Source: Mesocentrotus franciscanus
Lineage: Eukaryota > Echinodermata > Echinoidea > Camarodonta > Strongylocentrotidae
DNA: 64,000 bases
Reading direction: 5' to 3'
NCBI GenBank assembly: GCA_037976565.1
Contig: CP137666.1
Location: forward strand, 59,103,413-59,167,412
Positions 11,692-23,900 of this stretch are shown here, piece by piece. Within the stretch, counting starts at the first letter, position 1. The number at the start of each line of letters is the position of its first letter. Under the pieces are notes generated by a model, which was given only the letters and a program-made list of their open reading frames with translations, was not told the DNA's origin and ran no database searches. The position numbers were made by a program, and so were the translations under genes.

Positions 11692-14033
11692 CGGTGTAAA
11701 AATGTCAGAGGAAAAAATGTCAGAGGTAAAAATGTCAGAGGTAAAAATGTCAGAGTTAAAAATGTCAGAGGTAAAAATGTTAGAGGTAAAAAATATATTA
11801 AAAAAGCATGTTACAGGTTGAATATTGGTAATGGTTGTATATTAGGCTTATCGAAAAGATATAACGACGGATTCTCTGCAGTCATTAATTTCAGCGCTGC
11901 TTTATTTTCTTCTTTCTTTAACTTTTATTTACCTTTCTGCCCGAAATTGTGATTTTTTGCCCGATTATTGCCAAGGGAGACGGGGTGTATCCTTCTTCTG
12001 GGAGCATACCGACCCGGCTGCCTCCCCTCATATGCCTTTGTCAAAGCAAGTGATACTGGTACACTGAGCAAACTTCCGGAAAAAATAATGTCTAAAATCG
12101 AGTAGTTTGGCCATGAATTATAGGCCGAGTTGTGGCTCGATGGTGTAATCATTAATAGAAAAGAAAGGTCATCACAGCCCCCCCCCCAAAAAAAAATAGA
12201 GGATAAAATATCACGCTGTGAGTCCCCCCACTTCACCGTCCCTACTGAAGATTGATGGAAATTTTAACAGCGTGGCAATGAATACTATAACATGTTATTT
12301 CCTACAAATGCATATTTCCAACAATTTCACTTTCTTGTGGGCTTGATACTTTGATACTTTGATACAAAGCAGAAAGCCGCCTATGTTACATCTAATGCTA
12401 ACCGCACCATCACATTCAAGAGAAGCGCGCGCTATGCAAAGAGTTGATCGTCGATCACTATTGCGGTATAAATAGTCTGGGAGAACATCAATAAGCAGCT
12501 TTGATACTCTGATACAAAGCAGAAAGCCGCCAATGTTACATCATATGCTAACCGCACCATCACATTCCAGATAAGCGCGCTTTGCAGAGGTTTTGTTTAA
12601 GCTACATCGTTCTATTATTATTTGCTGTGAGAGATCAAACTCTGAAATTGAAAAATATTTATTCATGAGTAACATATCAGAAACATAGTTTTACTGTACA
12701 CATTTATAGCATCATGATACTGCTTGTATACATGATAATATTGTTTGAAGGATATTTGGTGCAGGATTTATAAAAGGTGTGCTGGCATACACTGTATACG
12801 ACAGTTTCCAGCAGGTACATATTCATACAAGACAGTAGTCTACACATTAAACAAAATGCATCATGAATTTGGCAGAAAAAAACAGTTGAAATTGAGGGAC
12901 TTAAGCTGTATTTCTCTAACGTTTCTTAATCACAAACATGATTTTTTAAAATATAAAGTTACCCAGTGTTATGGTCGAAAGCACATGACAAAATACCTGG
13001 GTAGATATGTCTCAACGTTTACCACTTGTAGGCCTACTATCTGACATTCTTCAAGCGAAGCTTTGATATTGTTTTTTAAACTTTTGCAATGAAGTATTGA
13101 TAAGGGGGACAAAGCATCCGTGTCTATTTATTAATGCTTTTTTGTCATAACAGTCTGCTGGGATGGACATGAAGATGGGTCTAATTACTGAATTTGGAAT
13201 TTCTGTGCGATCTTTATAACTGATTCCCTGTTTTATCTCATTCAATCTTAATATTCTATGTACTTAGGCCTACTTCCTCAAAACCAAATAAACATTACAA
13301 CATCAACCAATGTCAAATATCGAAAAATGATAGAAATTGATATATGCAAACCTGATCACAAAATATAAGTTTCAAATTTATTTTCCACATTGTATTATCC
13401 TCAGGACATGTACGAAGTACAATACACAGTTATTTATAAAATATAATAGACTAGCCCAGTAGCTTACGTCTCGACATTTTGTGTGATAAAGTGCTGAGAT
13501 ATTATGACGGCACCAATTTTTACCCCTACATTTTTTTTTGTACCTGACATTTTTTTTGTATCTCAGACATTTTTTCCTCTTACATTTTTTCCTCTGACAT
13601 TTTTACCTCTGACATTTTTACCTCTGACATTTTTTCCTCTGACATTTTTTCCTCTGACATTTTTACCTCTGACATTTTTACCTCTGACATTTTTACCTCT
13701 GACATTTTTTCCTCTGACATTTTTACCTCTGACATTTTTTCCTCTGACATTTTTACCTCTGACATTTTTACCTCTGACATTTTTTCCTCTGATATTTTTT
13801 CCTCTGACATTTTTACCTCTGACATTTTTACCTCTGACATTTTTACCTCTGACATTTTTTCCTCTGATATTTTTACCTCTTACATTTTTTCCTCTGACAT
13901 TTTTACCTCTGACATATTTTCCTCTGATATTTTTACCCCTGACATTTTTTCCTCTGACATTTTTACTTCTGACATTTTTTCCTCTGACATTTTTACCTCT
14001 GACATTATTTCCTCTGACATTTTTACCTGGCAC
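11692..14033. mobile_element. Foldback (TU-like) element with 15-bp minisatellite arms
   Basis: The left arm (about 11692-11790) has six units of AATGTCAGAGGTAAA. The right arm (about 13514-14030) has more than 30 units of the inverted sequence TTTTT(A/T)CCTCTGACA. The outer ends share GGTGTAAAAATGTC on the left and the inverted GACATTTTTACCTGGCACC on the right. The middle 1.7 kb has no recognisable transposase. Long inverted repeats made of short tandem units define foldback elements, and sea-urchin TU elements are recalled as having a 15-bp-repeat outer domain. The arms differ about fivefold in length. The element sits between two (ACT)n arrays. Confidence 0.75.
12355..12590. repeat. Direct duplication of about 75-80 bp inside the foldback element
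   Basis: GATACAAAGCAGAAAGCCGC at about 12361 recurs at about 12511. The match continues through ATGTTACATC, ATGCTAACCGCACCATCACA and AAGCGCGC in both copies. The copies lie about 140-150 bp apart with few differences, so the duplication is recent relative to surrounding repeats. Confidence 0.85.
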
Positions 14034-14039
14034 CACTAA

Positions 14040-14045
14040 TACATG

Positions 14046-14092
<47 letters not shown>

Positions 14093-14273
14093 TTACTACC
14101 ACTACTACTACTACTACTACTACTATAACTACTACTACTACTACTGCTACTACTACTACTGCTACTACTACTACTGTTGCTGCTACTACTCTGCTGGTTG
14201 CTACTTATACCACTACCATCACTGCTACTACTACTACTACTACTACTACTACTAATACATGTACTACTACTAT

Positions 14274-14308
<35 letters not shown>

Positions 14309-14318
14309 TTACTACTAT

Positions 14319-14350
<32 letters not shown>

Positions 14351-14420
14351 ATATTACTACTACTACTAATACTACTACTACTACTATTACTACTACTACT
14401 AATACTACCACTATTACTAC

Positions 14421-14464
<44 letters not shown>

Positions 14465-14530
14465 TTATTACTACTACTACTAATAATACTACTACTACTA
14501 CTACTACTACTAATACTAATACTACTACTG
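14040..14530. repeat. (ACT)n microsatellite array, second
   Basis: About 490 bp of ACT triplets with AAT, ATT and GCT interruptions. It directly abuts the right arm of the foldback element and runs in the same orientation as the array at 11.46-11.69 kb, including the shared AATACATGTACTACTACTAT word. The long open frames across it (up to 420 codons) are repeat artefacts. Confidence 0.9.
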
Positions 14531-17480
14531 ATGGGTTCTCCTGGCCCTCTGCAGTAATCATCCCGACTTTAGCACGTCTGCTATTACGGCCCTTTCGAAA
14601 TCGATGTGGCAAATCAATGTTGTGGCATGAATTTGAACCTCGTATCTTGTGGTTCGCAGTCTGGAGACTTATCCACGAGACTTCATTGTGTAAAAAGGCT
14701 TTATACTGCAAACTATGTAATACAATTATTTTTCGCATTTGGTCGCTGCACTCCTTACACTACTAGATGCAGTATGTTTTAATTATGTTTTTTATGTTTT
14801 ATATGACATTGTATACTCCACTAGACAGTTTGTCAGTCGGTTTTTAAATAAGATGTATGCTCCTACTTTCATATTCCAATACACTGTTACTGTTTTCTAA
14901 GATGCTGCCAGACTCACCGTAGGCACTCCTTAGCAAAGAGGGCTCGAGACAATATACGCAATAAACTTATTAACATACCCTCCAATGCCTAATTTTCTTC
15001 TCAATTTTTCTCCGCCTACTGTATTTCTTTTATTTTGCTACCATAGATTCTTTCTTTAGATGCAAGAAACATGTTTATTTCATTTCATTTCATTTCATTT
15101 TATTTTATTTCAACACGGATCACTTGCTACAGCCAATGGCTGTTCTTCTGCAAGTCCGTGCATACATAATAAAAATCACATACAAAATATATACAATTCA
15201 AATTAAGACGCAATACAAATTAAACAATTACAACAGTAAAAGAAGAGCGGATTTAAAATCAATTGAATAAAATATAATGAAAATAATTGTAACGAGCGTG
15301 ATGAACAACATAATAATATAAATAAATAATAAATACATATATAAAATGAAATAAAATAAAGTAAAAGTTATGATAAAATTAGGAATTTAAAATTAAAAAT
15401 TGATATATATTTAAATGAGCAAAGGCTGGCAAACATTGATTATAACTATATTAAATAGGCAGCTAGTGTGATTGCACAGCATATTGCACAGATTGCGAAC
15501 AAGAGGCATAACAGAGAGAGAGATAGATAGAAAGATAGACAGAGAGAGAAAGAGAAAGAGAGTTGTGACGGAGAGAGAGAAGAAGAGAAAGAGAGAGTTG
15601 TGAGGGAGAGAGAGAAGAAGAGAGAGGGAGAGAGAGAGAGAGTTAGAGAGAGAGAGGGAGAGAGAGAGAGAGAGAGATGGAGAAAAGGAGCCAATACAAT
15701 ACTATCTCACTCTACTGTCTAATTTGAAACTGTAAAAGCTCAAAGCTTTTACATCATTAGGTAACTCATTCCATCGTTTTGCCCCTCTGTATTGCAGACT
15801 TCTCTTTTTAAAGTTAGTTTTAACCGGTGGTAGTTTAATGGTGGTAGTATTTAATGTTCCTACAATAACTTGTCCTTATTTGTAACGGGCGTTTCTAACA
15901 CAAGCCTTGAAAATGTAAATGTTCATTGTTTCATCTTACAATTATTGTCTTTCGATTATGTATTTGATCCGTATATCGCTAATAATTGCTTGAATATCCA
16001 ACACTGCACTTTTCTTTCATTTTTATATTTCAAATAATTGGAAATATTGATAGAGTTTTGGAACACACAAAATAGTGAATTGAAGATGATTGCTGCCTAT
16101 GAATGTGGAAATGCATTCTTTTTCTCAAATCATTTTTTAATAATTCAATTCCTTTGAAATGCATTTCCACTTACTTGGATGAAATAACTTTTTTCAATGA
16201 CATTTTTTATTTGTATTATGTAATACCAGCTCTGTGTTCATGTTCCTCTCTCTCTCTCTCTGTTCCCCCCTCTCTCTCTCTCTCTCTCTCTCCCCACCCT
16301 CTCTCCTTCAACGTTCCTTCCCTTTTCTCTTCATTTTCATGCTGCCATTTTCCCTTTACTTCTTCCTTCCCTTCTGCGTTTTACTTTTTGCCTAGTATTC
16401 ATTAATTCGTTTTCATATTCACATGTTCCTAATGTTTTTTATGCAGTAAAATAACCTTTTTTATGATCTTGAATTATTGTTAATTGCAAATCAAATATTA
16501 AATCAAATAATCAAATATTTGCAAATCGTGTATGCAATTCAGCCTTTGGCTGCGATATCTTGATGAATAAATACCTTACCTGAAGTTACCTTACCTTGAA
16601 GAAGAGTGAACATAATCATTTCTCTGATTTCACCATGGTAATTTGCTTTCATGGCATATGTCATTGATGTAATTTTTGTCAGCATGAAGATGGCGCTCTT
16701 GTATGGATGACTGTCTGTACCATCCAACTCTCCGAGTTAATGTGGCCAAATATTCTATCCATCATGATCTGCCCAGACCGAAGTTGTTGCTTCAAAGACC
16801 TAGAGTAGGGAGTTTAATCTAGTCTACAGATATTCAACAAAAAATAAAATCAAATTCTAAAGAAATTCGTCTATTCTAGGGAGTTTGGGATTTTCTGTTC
16901 TTCCAAACCAATCAAAAGTATTCTTTGAAATTAATAGATAAACAGCGTTTTCAGTATGAATTTGCATTTGATTAAGGTTTGGAAATGCAATCAAACCATC
17001 AGTCACAGTGTCTGTTGTCGATACCCCAACGAATAAAGTGGAAGTCTCATAGGACCTAGTTAATTTTATTTTTTTGAAAAATATTCCATGTAGTTCCATC
17101 ACTCTCAAAATCTCGATTGGGCAACTTGAACGGAACTTAAATTTTAAGTTGCAAGTACTTACTTCAAACGGAGCCATTCATAAAATGAAGACAAATATTT
17201 TCACTTGCATGGGGAGACATTTTGAAGTGGCACATTTCAATTATTTGAATGTAAGTCATAATATCATTTTAAAGGGGGAACTATTGGTACGCTCTGTAAA
17301 AATTAGTAGGACAATCCCTTGGCTTTGCTATTCCTAAATACAAGAATATTTTGAATTAATAGATGTATGTTTCAAACGAGAAAATTAGGGAAGAAGATTG
17401 TTATAACAATACGATAAACATTTGTGACAAAATAATCTTTTGACTGGTCAGGTTGCCAAACAGAAAAAACAAACAAATCC
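14531..17480. other. Intergenic stretch with simple repeats
   Basis: No exon is supported. It contains TTTCA/TTTTA pentamer repeats (about 15076-15112), a long interrupted (GA)n region (about 15508-15678) and a CT/TC tract (about 16247-16293). Reading frames in these intervals are low complexity. Confidence 0.55.
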
Positions 17481-17766
17481 AGACAGATACCGACAGATGG
17501 CGCGATTTTGCACCGTACATTGATCTACTCTATGTATAGCATTACGTCTAACGTCACCACCTGCTGTAAAGAGGCCAGGCTAGGCTCGCGGTTAGCTGCA
17601 GATTGTAAATATTGCGTGGTGTAGCTTCGTTGCAACCAGGATGTTACCGGACGCCAGCACTAGCGGGTGAAAAATGGGGACAAATGTTGCTTAGTTGTAG
17701 TGGTGGAAGATCGTGAAAAGCAGTGAAATTTAACTGAGGAATATTTCATGACAGACTTGTTCCAGA
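17481..17766 (+). promoter_or_regulatory. Promoter and 5' UTR of the SH3/FAM107 gene, with upstream ORFs
   Basis: This stretch is more GC- and CpG-rich than its surroundings and directly precedes the SH3 start codon. AACGTCACC near 17550 contains a CRE half-site. Three upstream ATGs precede the start: 17641 (10 codons including stop, ends 17670), 17674 (7 codons, ends 17694) and 17748 (ends 17798, overlapping the main start out of frame). If the transcript starts upstream of 17641, these would lower main-ORF translation. The transcription start is not known. Confidence 0.45.
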
Positions 17767-17934
17767 ATGGAAGTGTTCGAGGCCAAGTTCGATTATAGGA
17801 AGCAACGAAAAGACGTTCTAAGTTTCAAGAAAGGAGACAAGTTTTACGTTATTGACAAACCGAATGATGAGTGGTGGAGTGCGAGAAAAGTTGAGGACAA
17901 CACGTTCGGATACGTGCCCTCTATGTATTTAGAG
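17767..17934 (+). CDS. Exon 1: SH3 domain
   Basis: ATG in good context (CAGAATGG) opens 56 codons that are almost entirely one SH3 domain. Visible signatures are AKFDY (residues 6-10, the ALYDY position), LSFKKGD (18-24), the tryptophan pair W36-W37 after NDE, and GYVPSMY (48-54, the G-x-x-P-x-x-Y end). The ligand-binding aromatic and proline positions are intact. SH3 domains bind proline-rich peptides, and the protein's own later exons contain PPPP stretches. The donor is GTAATT, phase 0. Starting at the domain with no leader is unusual but fits the upstream sequence. Confidence 0.9.
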
Positions 17935-20900
17935 GTAATTGGCATGGCCTGTCATGTATTCTTCGTCGGCTGGAAATTTGAATGACGTTCTGTGCGAGTA
18001 AATGTTATCTATTTCCCCGATTACAGAATTGAAGCATCGTTGAATATGTTGGTTTTCTACATTGGAATGAGTGGTGTAGTAAGGGGGTGGGGTGGGGAAG
18101 ATGTAGGCTTAGTTAGGGGAAGGTGGGGAGGGGGTCACGTTCAGCCAAATGCCCAAAGCTCATTAAATAAGTGGTGGGCCACTGGGCCAGGCCCAGGACA
18201 TTGACCCCACACTAAATAATCATGGCTAGATGTCCAATTGATATTTTAGAGATTGAATTAACCAATAAAATATTTTATAGGCCTATGTATATTTATTTCA
18301 ATTTGTCAGCTTATTTTTCCATGGCCTTGGTTCCAAAACCTTGGTTCCAAAACCTCATGAAAATTTGAAAGTACGTGATGTAGGTCTTGGTCACGGGTAT
18401 TAGATTTAGAGAGGCTTTTTACTTTCAAATTCTCATTTGTCCTGCTTGCTTAACCATGAGCTTTTGCGACCATAAAATTTGGTGAATTGCTAACTACTGT
18501 CATTTCCTGAATAAGATGTTGGGAAGGAGTATTAAATGCCGGGTGGTACTTTTATGATGCAAATGTCATATTAGGTATTCACTATTCATCCAGAACATCA
18601 GATTTTAATGAATACTGTGGATGGTTGCACTGCATAGGTGCATTTACATGTGTATAGTAAAAAAACAAATATTAAGGTAATAACACATTTTGTCATGCAA
18701 GTCATGCTATATATTTATATGACATTGCTCTATTTCTCATTTATTATGCAGAAAAGCAAAGAGCAATTTATTGGAAGATTGGTACCAGAGGGGAGGAGAA
18801 ACACGGTAAGATTATTTTGCGTTCACTTTATTTCTAACCAATTATTTGAGGTTTGATATCTTTATTTTGAGTGCTGCAGTTTACCAAGAAAATGAGGCAT
18901 AACAATGCAACCCTTCATAGTTGGAAAATTGGAATACACCTGCTCTATCATATCTGACATGTCTAAAAATAGTATTTTTCTTATTTCATAGTACAATTTG
19001 TATAATTTGTTCAAGATTTGTTTACATATATATCAAATATATCAAATGATGCACTGTAGGACTACAGTATTGAATATACATTCAAAGCCTTAAAGTGTTT
19101 GTGAGAAGCAAATGTTTACGATGTAATTCCTTTTACATCTTTCCTTCTGCCTATACTTTTGTGGAAAGTTTACACCAATAAAGCTCAAATGAATCATTTG
19201 TACGAGATGGATCTGTTGAGTAGGATGAAAGCAGATGAGCACAACTAATGTACACGCTGTGTATTCTGCACATGAGACCATGTATGTTTTCTACTTGGCC
19301 AAGACAACTATCTTGATTTTTTAACCATTCTTTGCTTCTATTACCCCTCTTTTACATTTCCTACCAAGATTGTTATCATTCATTAATATAGTCTTTATTT
19401 ATTTTTGTCTGTAAGAATTTGTTGTGGTCTGTGAGAATAAGCCACTTCACAGATACATATATATGGGCAGATTTGTACAAAACTGTAAAACCCATTGAGA
19501 CAATACCTGGTACATAGTAATGAAGTTTATGTAATCATTATTCATGCACCGATGGTACATTCCATGATACACAGGTGGAACTAGTCTTTTCAAGAGGGCA
19601 AACAAAAGGTATACATTGAAACACTTCCATCATATATATTTGTCAGTGATTATTCTACAAATTCACAAAGTGGGACTTCTCCATCTTTCAAAGATCTGTG
19701 GATATTTGGGGGTAATTTGGACATAAGTGCAATCTCCAAACTGGTCTATACTAATAGTACCACTAGTATTAATAACGATTAACTCTCATTATGTTGAGTA
19801 ATTATCTAAAAGAGAGGGAGATTGCATTGTAGCTAGCAGTCAGAAGTGAACAGATGCTTCAGGCTTGCTCTAGTGAACTATGAATATCACAAATACACTA
19901 GAATGCTTCATTATGCTTTATGCCTACATTATATATTATTCAACTTCACTAGAGCTGTCAGTTTGCACAAGAGTGTAGGTGATAATTTGGAAAGAGTGTA
20001 GAGGTGACAATTTAGATGAATTTGTAATGACCATTTTTATGACTGGAATAAACATGATGGCATTGAAGTTGGTATCAGATGTTTGTTTTTCATACTGATG
20101 AAATGATGAACACCTTCTATTCTGACTTTAAGATTTTTTGTTAACAAAATTTGCGATAGTATTGACTAAATTTAAAGTTAATTTATGTTAAATGAGAGTG
20201 TATTTAAACTTTCAAAATCCCTTTAAAGAAGTAATATGAGAAGCTCATATGTTGAATATAGACAGTATTACAACATGGAACTGCTAACATACAAAACAAT
20301 TTTTTGGGTGATTAGTACACTTTGTAAAGATACATGGATATTATATGCAAAATGAATAGAACATTCATGCCATGTATATCTTGAAAGCAATTGAAACTGC
20401 AGAATATTATATTTGTTGGCAGCAATAATTGGCCCAGTAGAGCTACATTCATAGGTATAAAATACAAAACAAATCTAGTTGTGTCTTAATCTTGTCATAC
20501 ATGTATTCTTGTACAAACTTTATTTTGTGAGAGAAAGAAAGAGTGAGAGATTAAATGTAAATCCATGCTTTCAGCCATACAGAATTTAACTGGGAGCCTT
20601 TGGAGGTACTCTAATCTATGTTCTTCTTCTTCTGAAATCTCTCCCGACTTTATTATTTAGACTCGATGATGTCACCCTCTTTTCTGCAGATTATTCAGAA
20701 GTTTTGTTTTTTGTGCTTACTGAAGCCTGTGTACAAATCTCCATCCTGTATGTACAGGAGCTATTATAAACTGTATTGTAAGGTAGTTCTATTCAAAGAT
20801 TCCTCAGCAGATATGGTTCAGTAGACCAATTCAATTATACCCAACGTAAAGGTACATGGTATGCTTGTGGGACCTTGCCAGATACATATAGACCCATAAG

Positions 20901-23900
20901 ATTCTGTGTATCTTGTCCATTTGGGGGCTGTACAGACTCTTCCATTGCATACATGTGTATACCTCCTTTGTATTTGTAGTATTTACTCTGTAAGCAACAT
21001 TGCCAAGAGATACAAGTACATGTGACATGGCGGCTGATGATCAACAGTTTGTTTGCATTTAAAATGTCCACACATTCCTCTGCAGTTGTAAAGGGTTGAA
21101 AATGGAGGGATTATTTTACATAAATCAGGACAAAATGACAAATCAATTTGTCACATACTTAGAAAAATACAAAACTTGGTAAGGGTATGAATAATTTAGT
21201 TGTTACATTGTAATTACATGACTAGGTTAGCCTCTATGTAGGCCTTGGTTTAGTTTGAGGCCTACATGTTTGTGGAACTGTAACAGATGAGATTGATCAG
21301 ATTAAGAAAAACAATGAAACCTGCTTACTGTATGTAATTTTTGTCACTGAAATTAACTGCAAATTTAGAATATTCACATGTACAGCAGCGTACTACATTT
21401 ATTCCTGACAGTACATTAGCCAAGGCAATGGATTACACATTATCCTATTTTTAAATCTTCATTCGAGTACAGACAGTGATGTGTATAAGTGGTAATGATT
21501 CGATGTATCTAAATAAATATTTATTACAATTCAATTTGACTATTTGCCTTCATCGTTACTTTGCATACCAAAAGCTGGAGCCTTGGATATACCAGTATGT
21601 TTCATACGATCCCTATTATTACTATGGGAATCGACTCACTCAACCTACACAGGCATGTTGTGCCAGTGAAGTTTATGGAGTAAGCACAGTCCTGGTATAA
21701 AGTGTTGTTTGTAACCCCCTGTATAGAAAGACCACCTGTCCATAAACCTCCGCAGATTTGTAATCCATGAATAGTGTTTCCTATCTGAACCTGTTTGAAA
21801 GTCATCTGTGATACCTGTCCATAAAGACCAACATTTTTTTTCCCTTGGAATGTGTTCTCATTGGAACTCTTTTGAAAGTGACCTGTACAAAAAGACCACC
21901 TTTGCAAAAGACTGCATTGCTTCATATCTCCCTTGAGTGATATGTTTTACAAAGCCAGTACCAACTAGGCCAATCTTGTTACAGAGAAATAGTTAAGGCC
22001 TGTACTCTAATAGCTGAAATAATCTGATAGTGATAAGTGAAATATATTGACAGGACCTATTCATACTTCTGTTTTGATGTTACTGTACATGTACTTTGAG
22101 AAAAGTTTGTCAGTAATTATGAAATATTGAAATTATAGTCAGTCAGGCATGCTGAGCAGCTTGATTATAAAGTGAGTTGAAGGCACAGGTTATACTGTAG
22201 TTTGTATGTTTCTTCTACATTGTAGCTGTACAATTGGTCTCCTTGGTGAAAAAATGTTTCACTTTGTGTCTTTGTCCCATTACCCCTCCCCCTTCCTGAT
22301 GAATTTATCCTTCATTGTATTGTAGACAGTTAGCCCTTTTGCAATTTATGTATTGTAATATTTTGATGATACTTTTTTTTTTTTGGTGGGGGGCAAACAA
22401 AATGATACCAATATCATCATGTATGATATTAACCCAGCAATGGCAAGGTGCCATTGTGGTTATTCTGCAATGCGCATCATATGAATTTGATTTCATCTTA
22501 GATGTTGAATGTAATCTAATTCAATGGTTATATTTTACGTCAATCTCAAAGACGATTGAATAAGGTCACATGCACATGATGTACCAGTGTTTAAAATAAA
22601 CATTTGATACATTTAAAGGATGTACTTATCTTTAAATCTACATTCAACAGAGCTTTTTGATGAAAATGTGATGTTACTGTGAAAGAGAATTACAATTATT
22701 ATTGTAATGTTATGTAGTGTAGGAGTCTAGGAGATATACTTATCATAACTCCATAAGACTAATTGAACTGTATAATTTGTATTAAAACATTTGTTTAGAA
22801 CTTTAGACTTCATGTAATTTGTGAATCTCCTTCTGTCAGTAGATAAATGTATTTGTAATCTCTTCCTGATTCTTTGCATGAGGGTAACACATTATGGCAC
22901 TTATTTTCCATTATTTCCATTATTTCCATTATTTACAATTTTACATTAGTCTTTATTCTAGATTCATGTACTCATGTCAAATCTACATATTGTATTCCAT
23001 ATTTAAGAATTAAGATGAATTTGCATTTTCATTTTATGTCACGTTTCCTCGTTCAACTCGTAGCCCTAGTTATGATTGAATGATTTCTTCCTCTTACATT
23101 TGATTCTAAATTCTTTTTAATGGTAAATTCCAAACTAAAGAGTCATAACTATACGTAAACAAGTCTTATGATGTGTAGTACTTTGGCCTGCATGCGCTTG
23201 GGTCATACTGCAAACATTGATTACTCTTGTCAAACAAACTCGTCTCATTTGATATTGTCTGTTGCCATTTCTCACATTATTACATGTATGTCAAGCAGTC
23301 AGGAGCAATGCCAAAGGTAAGCACATTCCATTCACCCCATAGTACCCTGGTCATAATTGTCATTGTAATTACTGCATTCCTTACATTCCATACCTCACCT
23401 ATAGTATAAACCATTTATTACATAGCACCATGTAGTGATCATGTGACCCCATTACTTATTCATTTATTGATTAATACGGTCAGTCCAGAAATGTCATCGA
23501 CATTGGGGAATGTTGATTGTAGATAATCATGGAAGTATTTAGAGTAGAACATAGTTTGACGTGTTTAGGCTTATAATAATCTGACTCACGTAAATGTTCA
23601 TCTAAAATCAAGATATTGACGCTCCAAAAGAAATAGGTTACATTGTAAGGTTACAAGAAGCAGGAAGGCAAGAAGAGAGAATGAGGGAGAGAGAGAAGAA
23701 GAAAAAACAGTGATAATATAAAGATGTAAGTGAGGGAGGGGGGTGAAGGATGAGAGGAGGATGGGTGGTGATGGAGGTTATGCACTAGATTTATAGATTA
23801 TTTGTTCTTTTGAATGTAATGTAATGTAATTGAATTGAATTGAATGGTTTATTAAATATACTGAAAATAGGAGCCCGAGCCCGAGACTAGAGCTGAATTA

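Noticed and set aside
12745..13044. 99-codon frame inside the foldback element as a transposase
   Set aside because: No transposase motif or homology is recognisable, and its length is compatible with chance.
13504..14766. 420-codon open reading frame and its antisense frames
   Set aside because: Produced entirely by the 15-bp minisatellite (a multiple of three) and the ACT array. Low complexity, with no splice or domain support.
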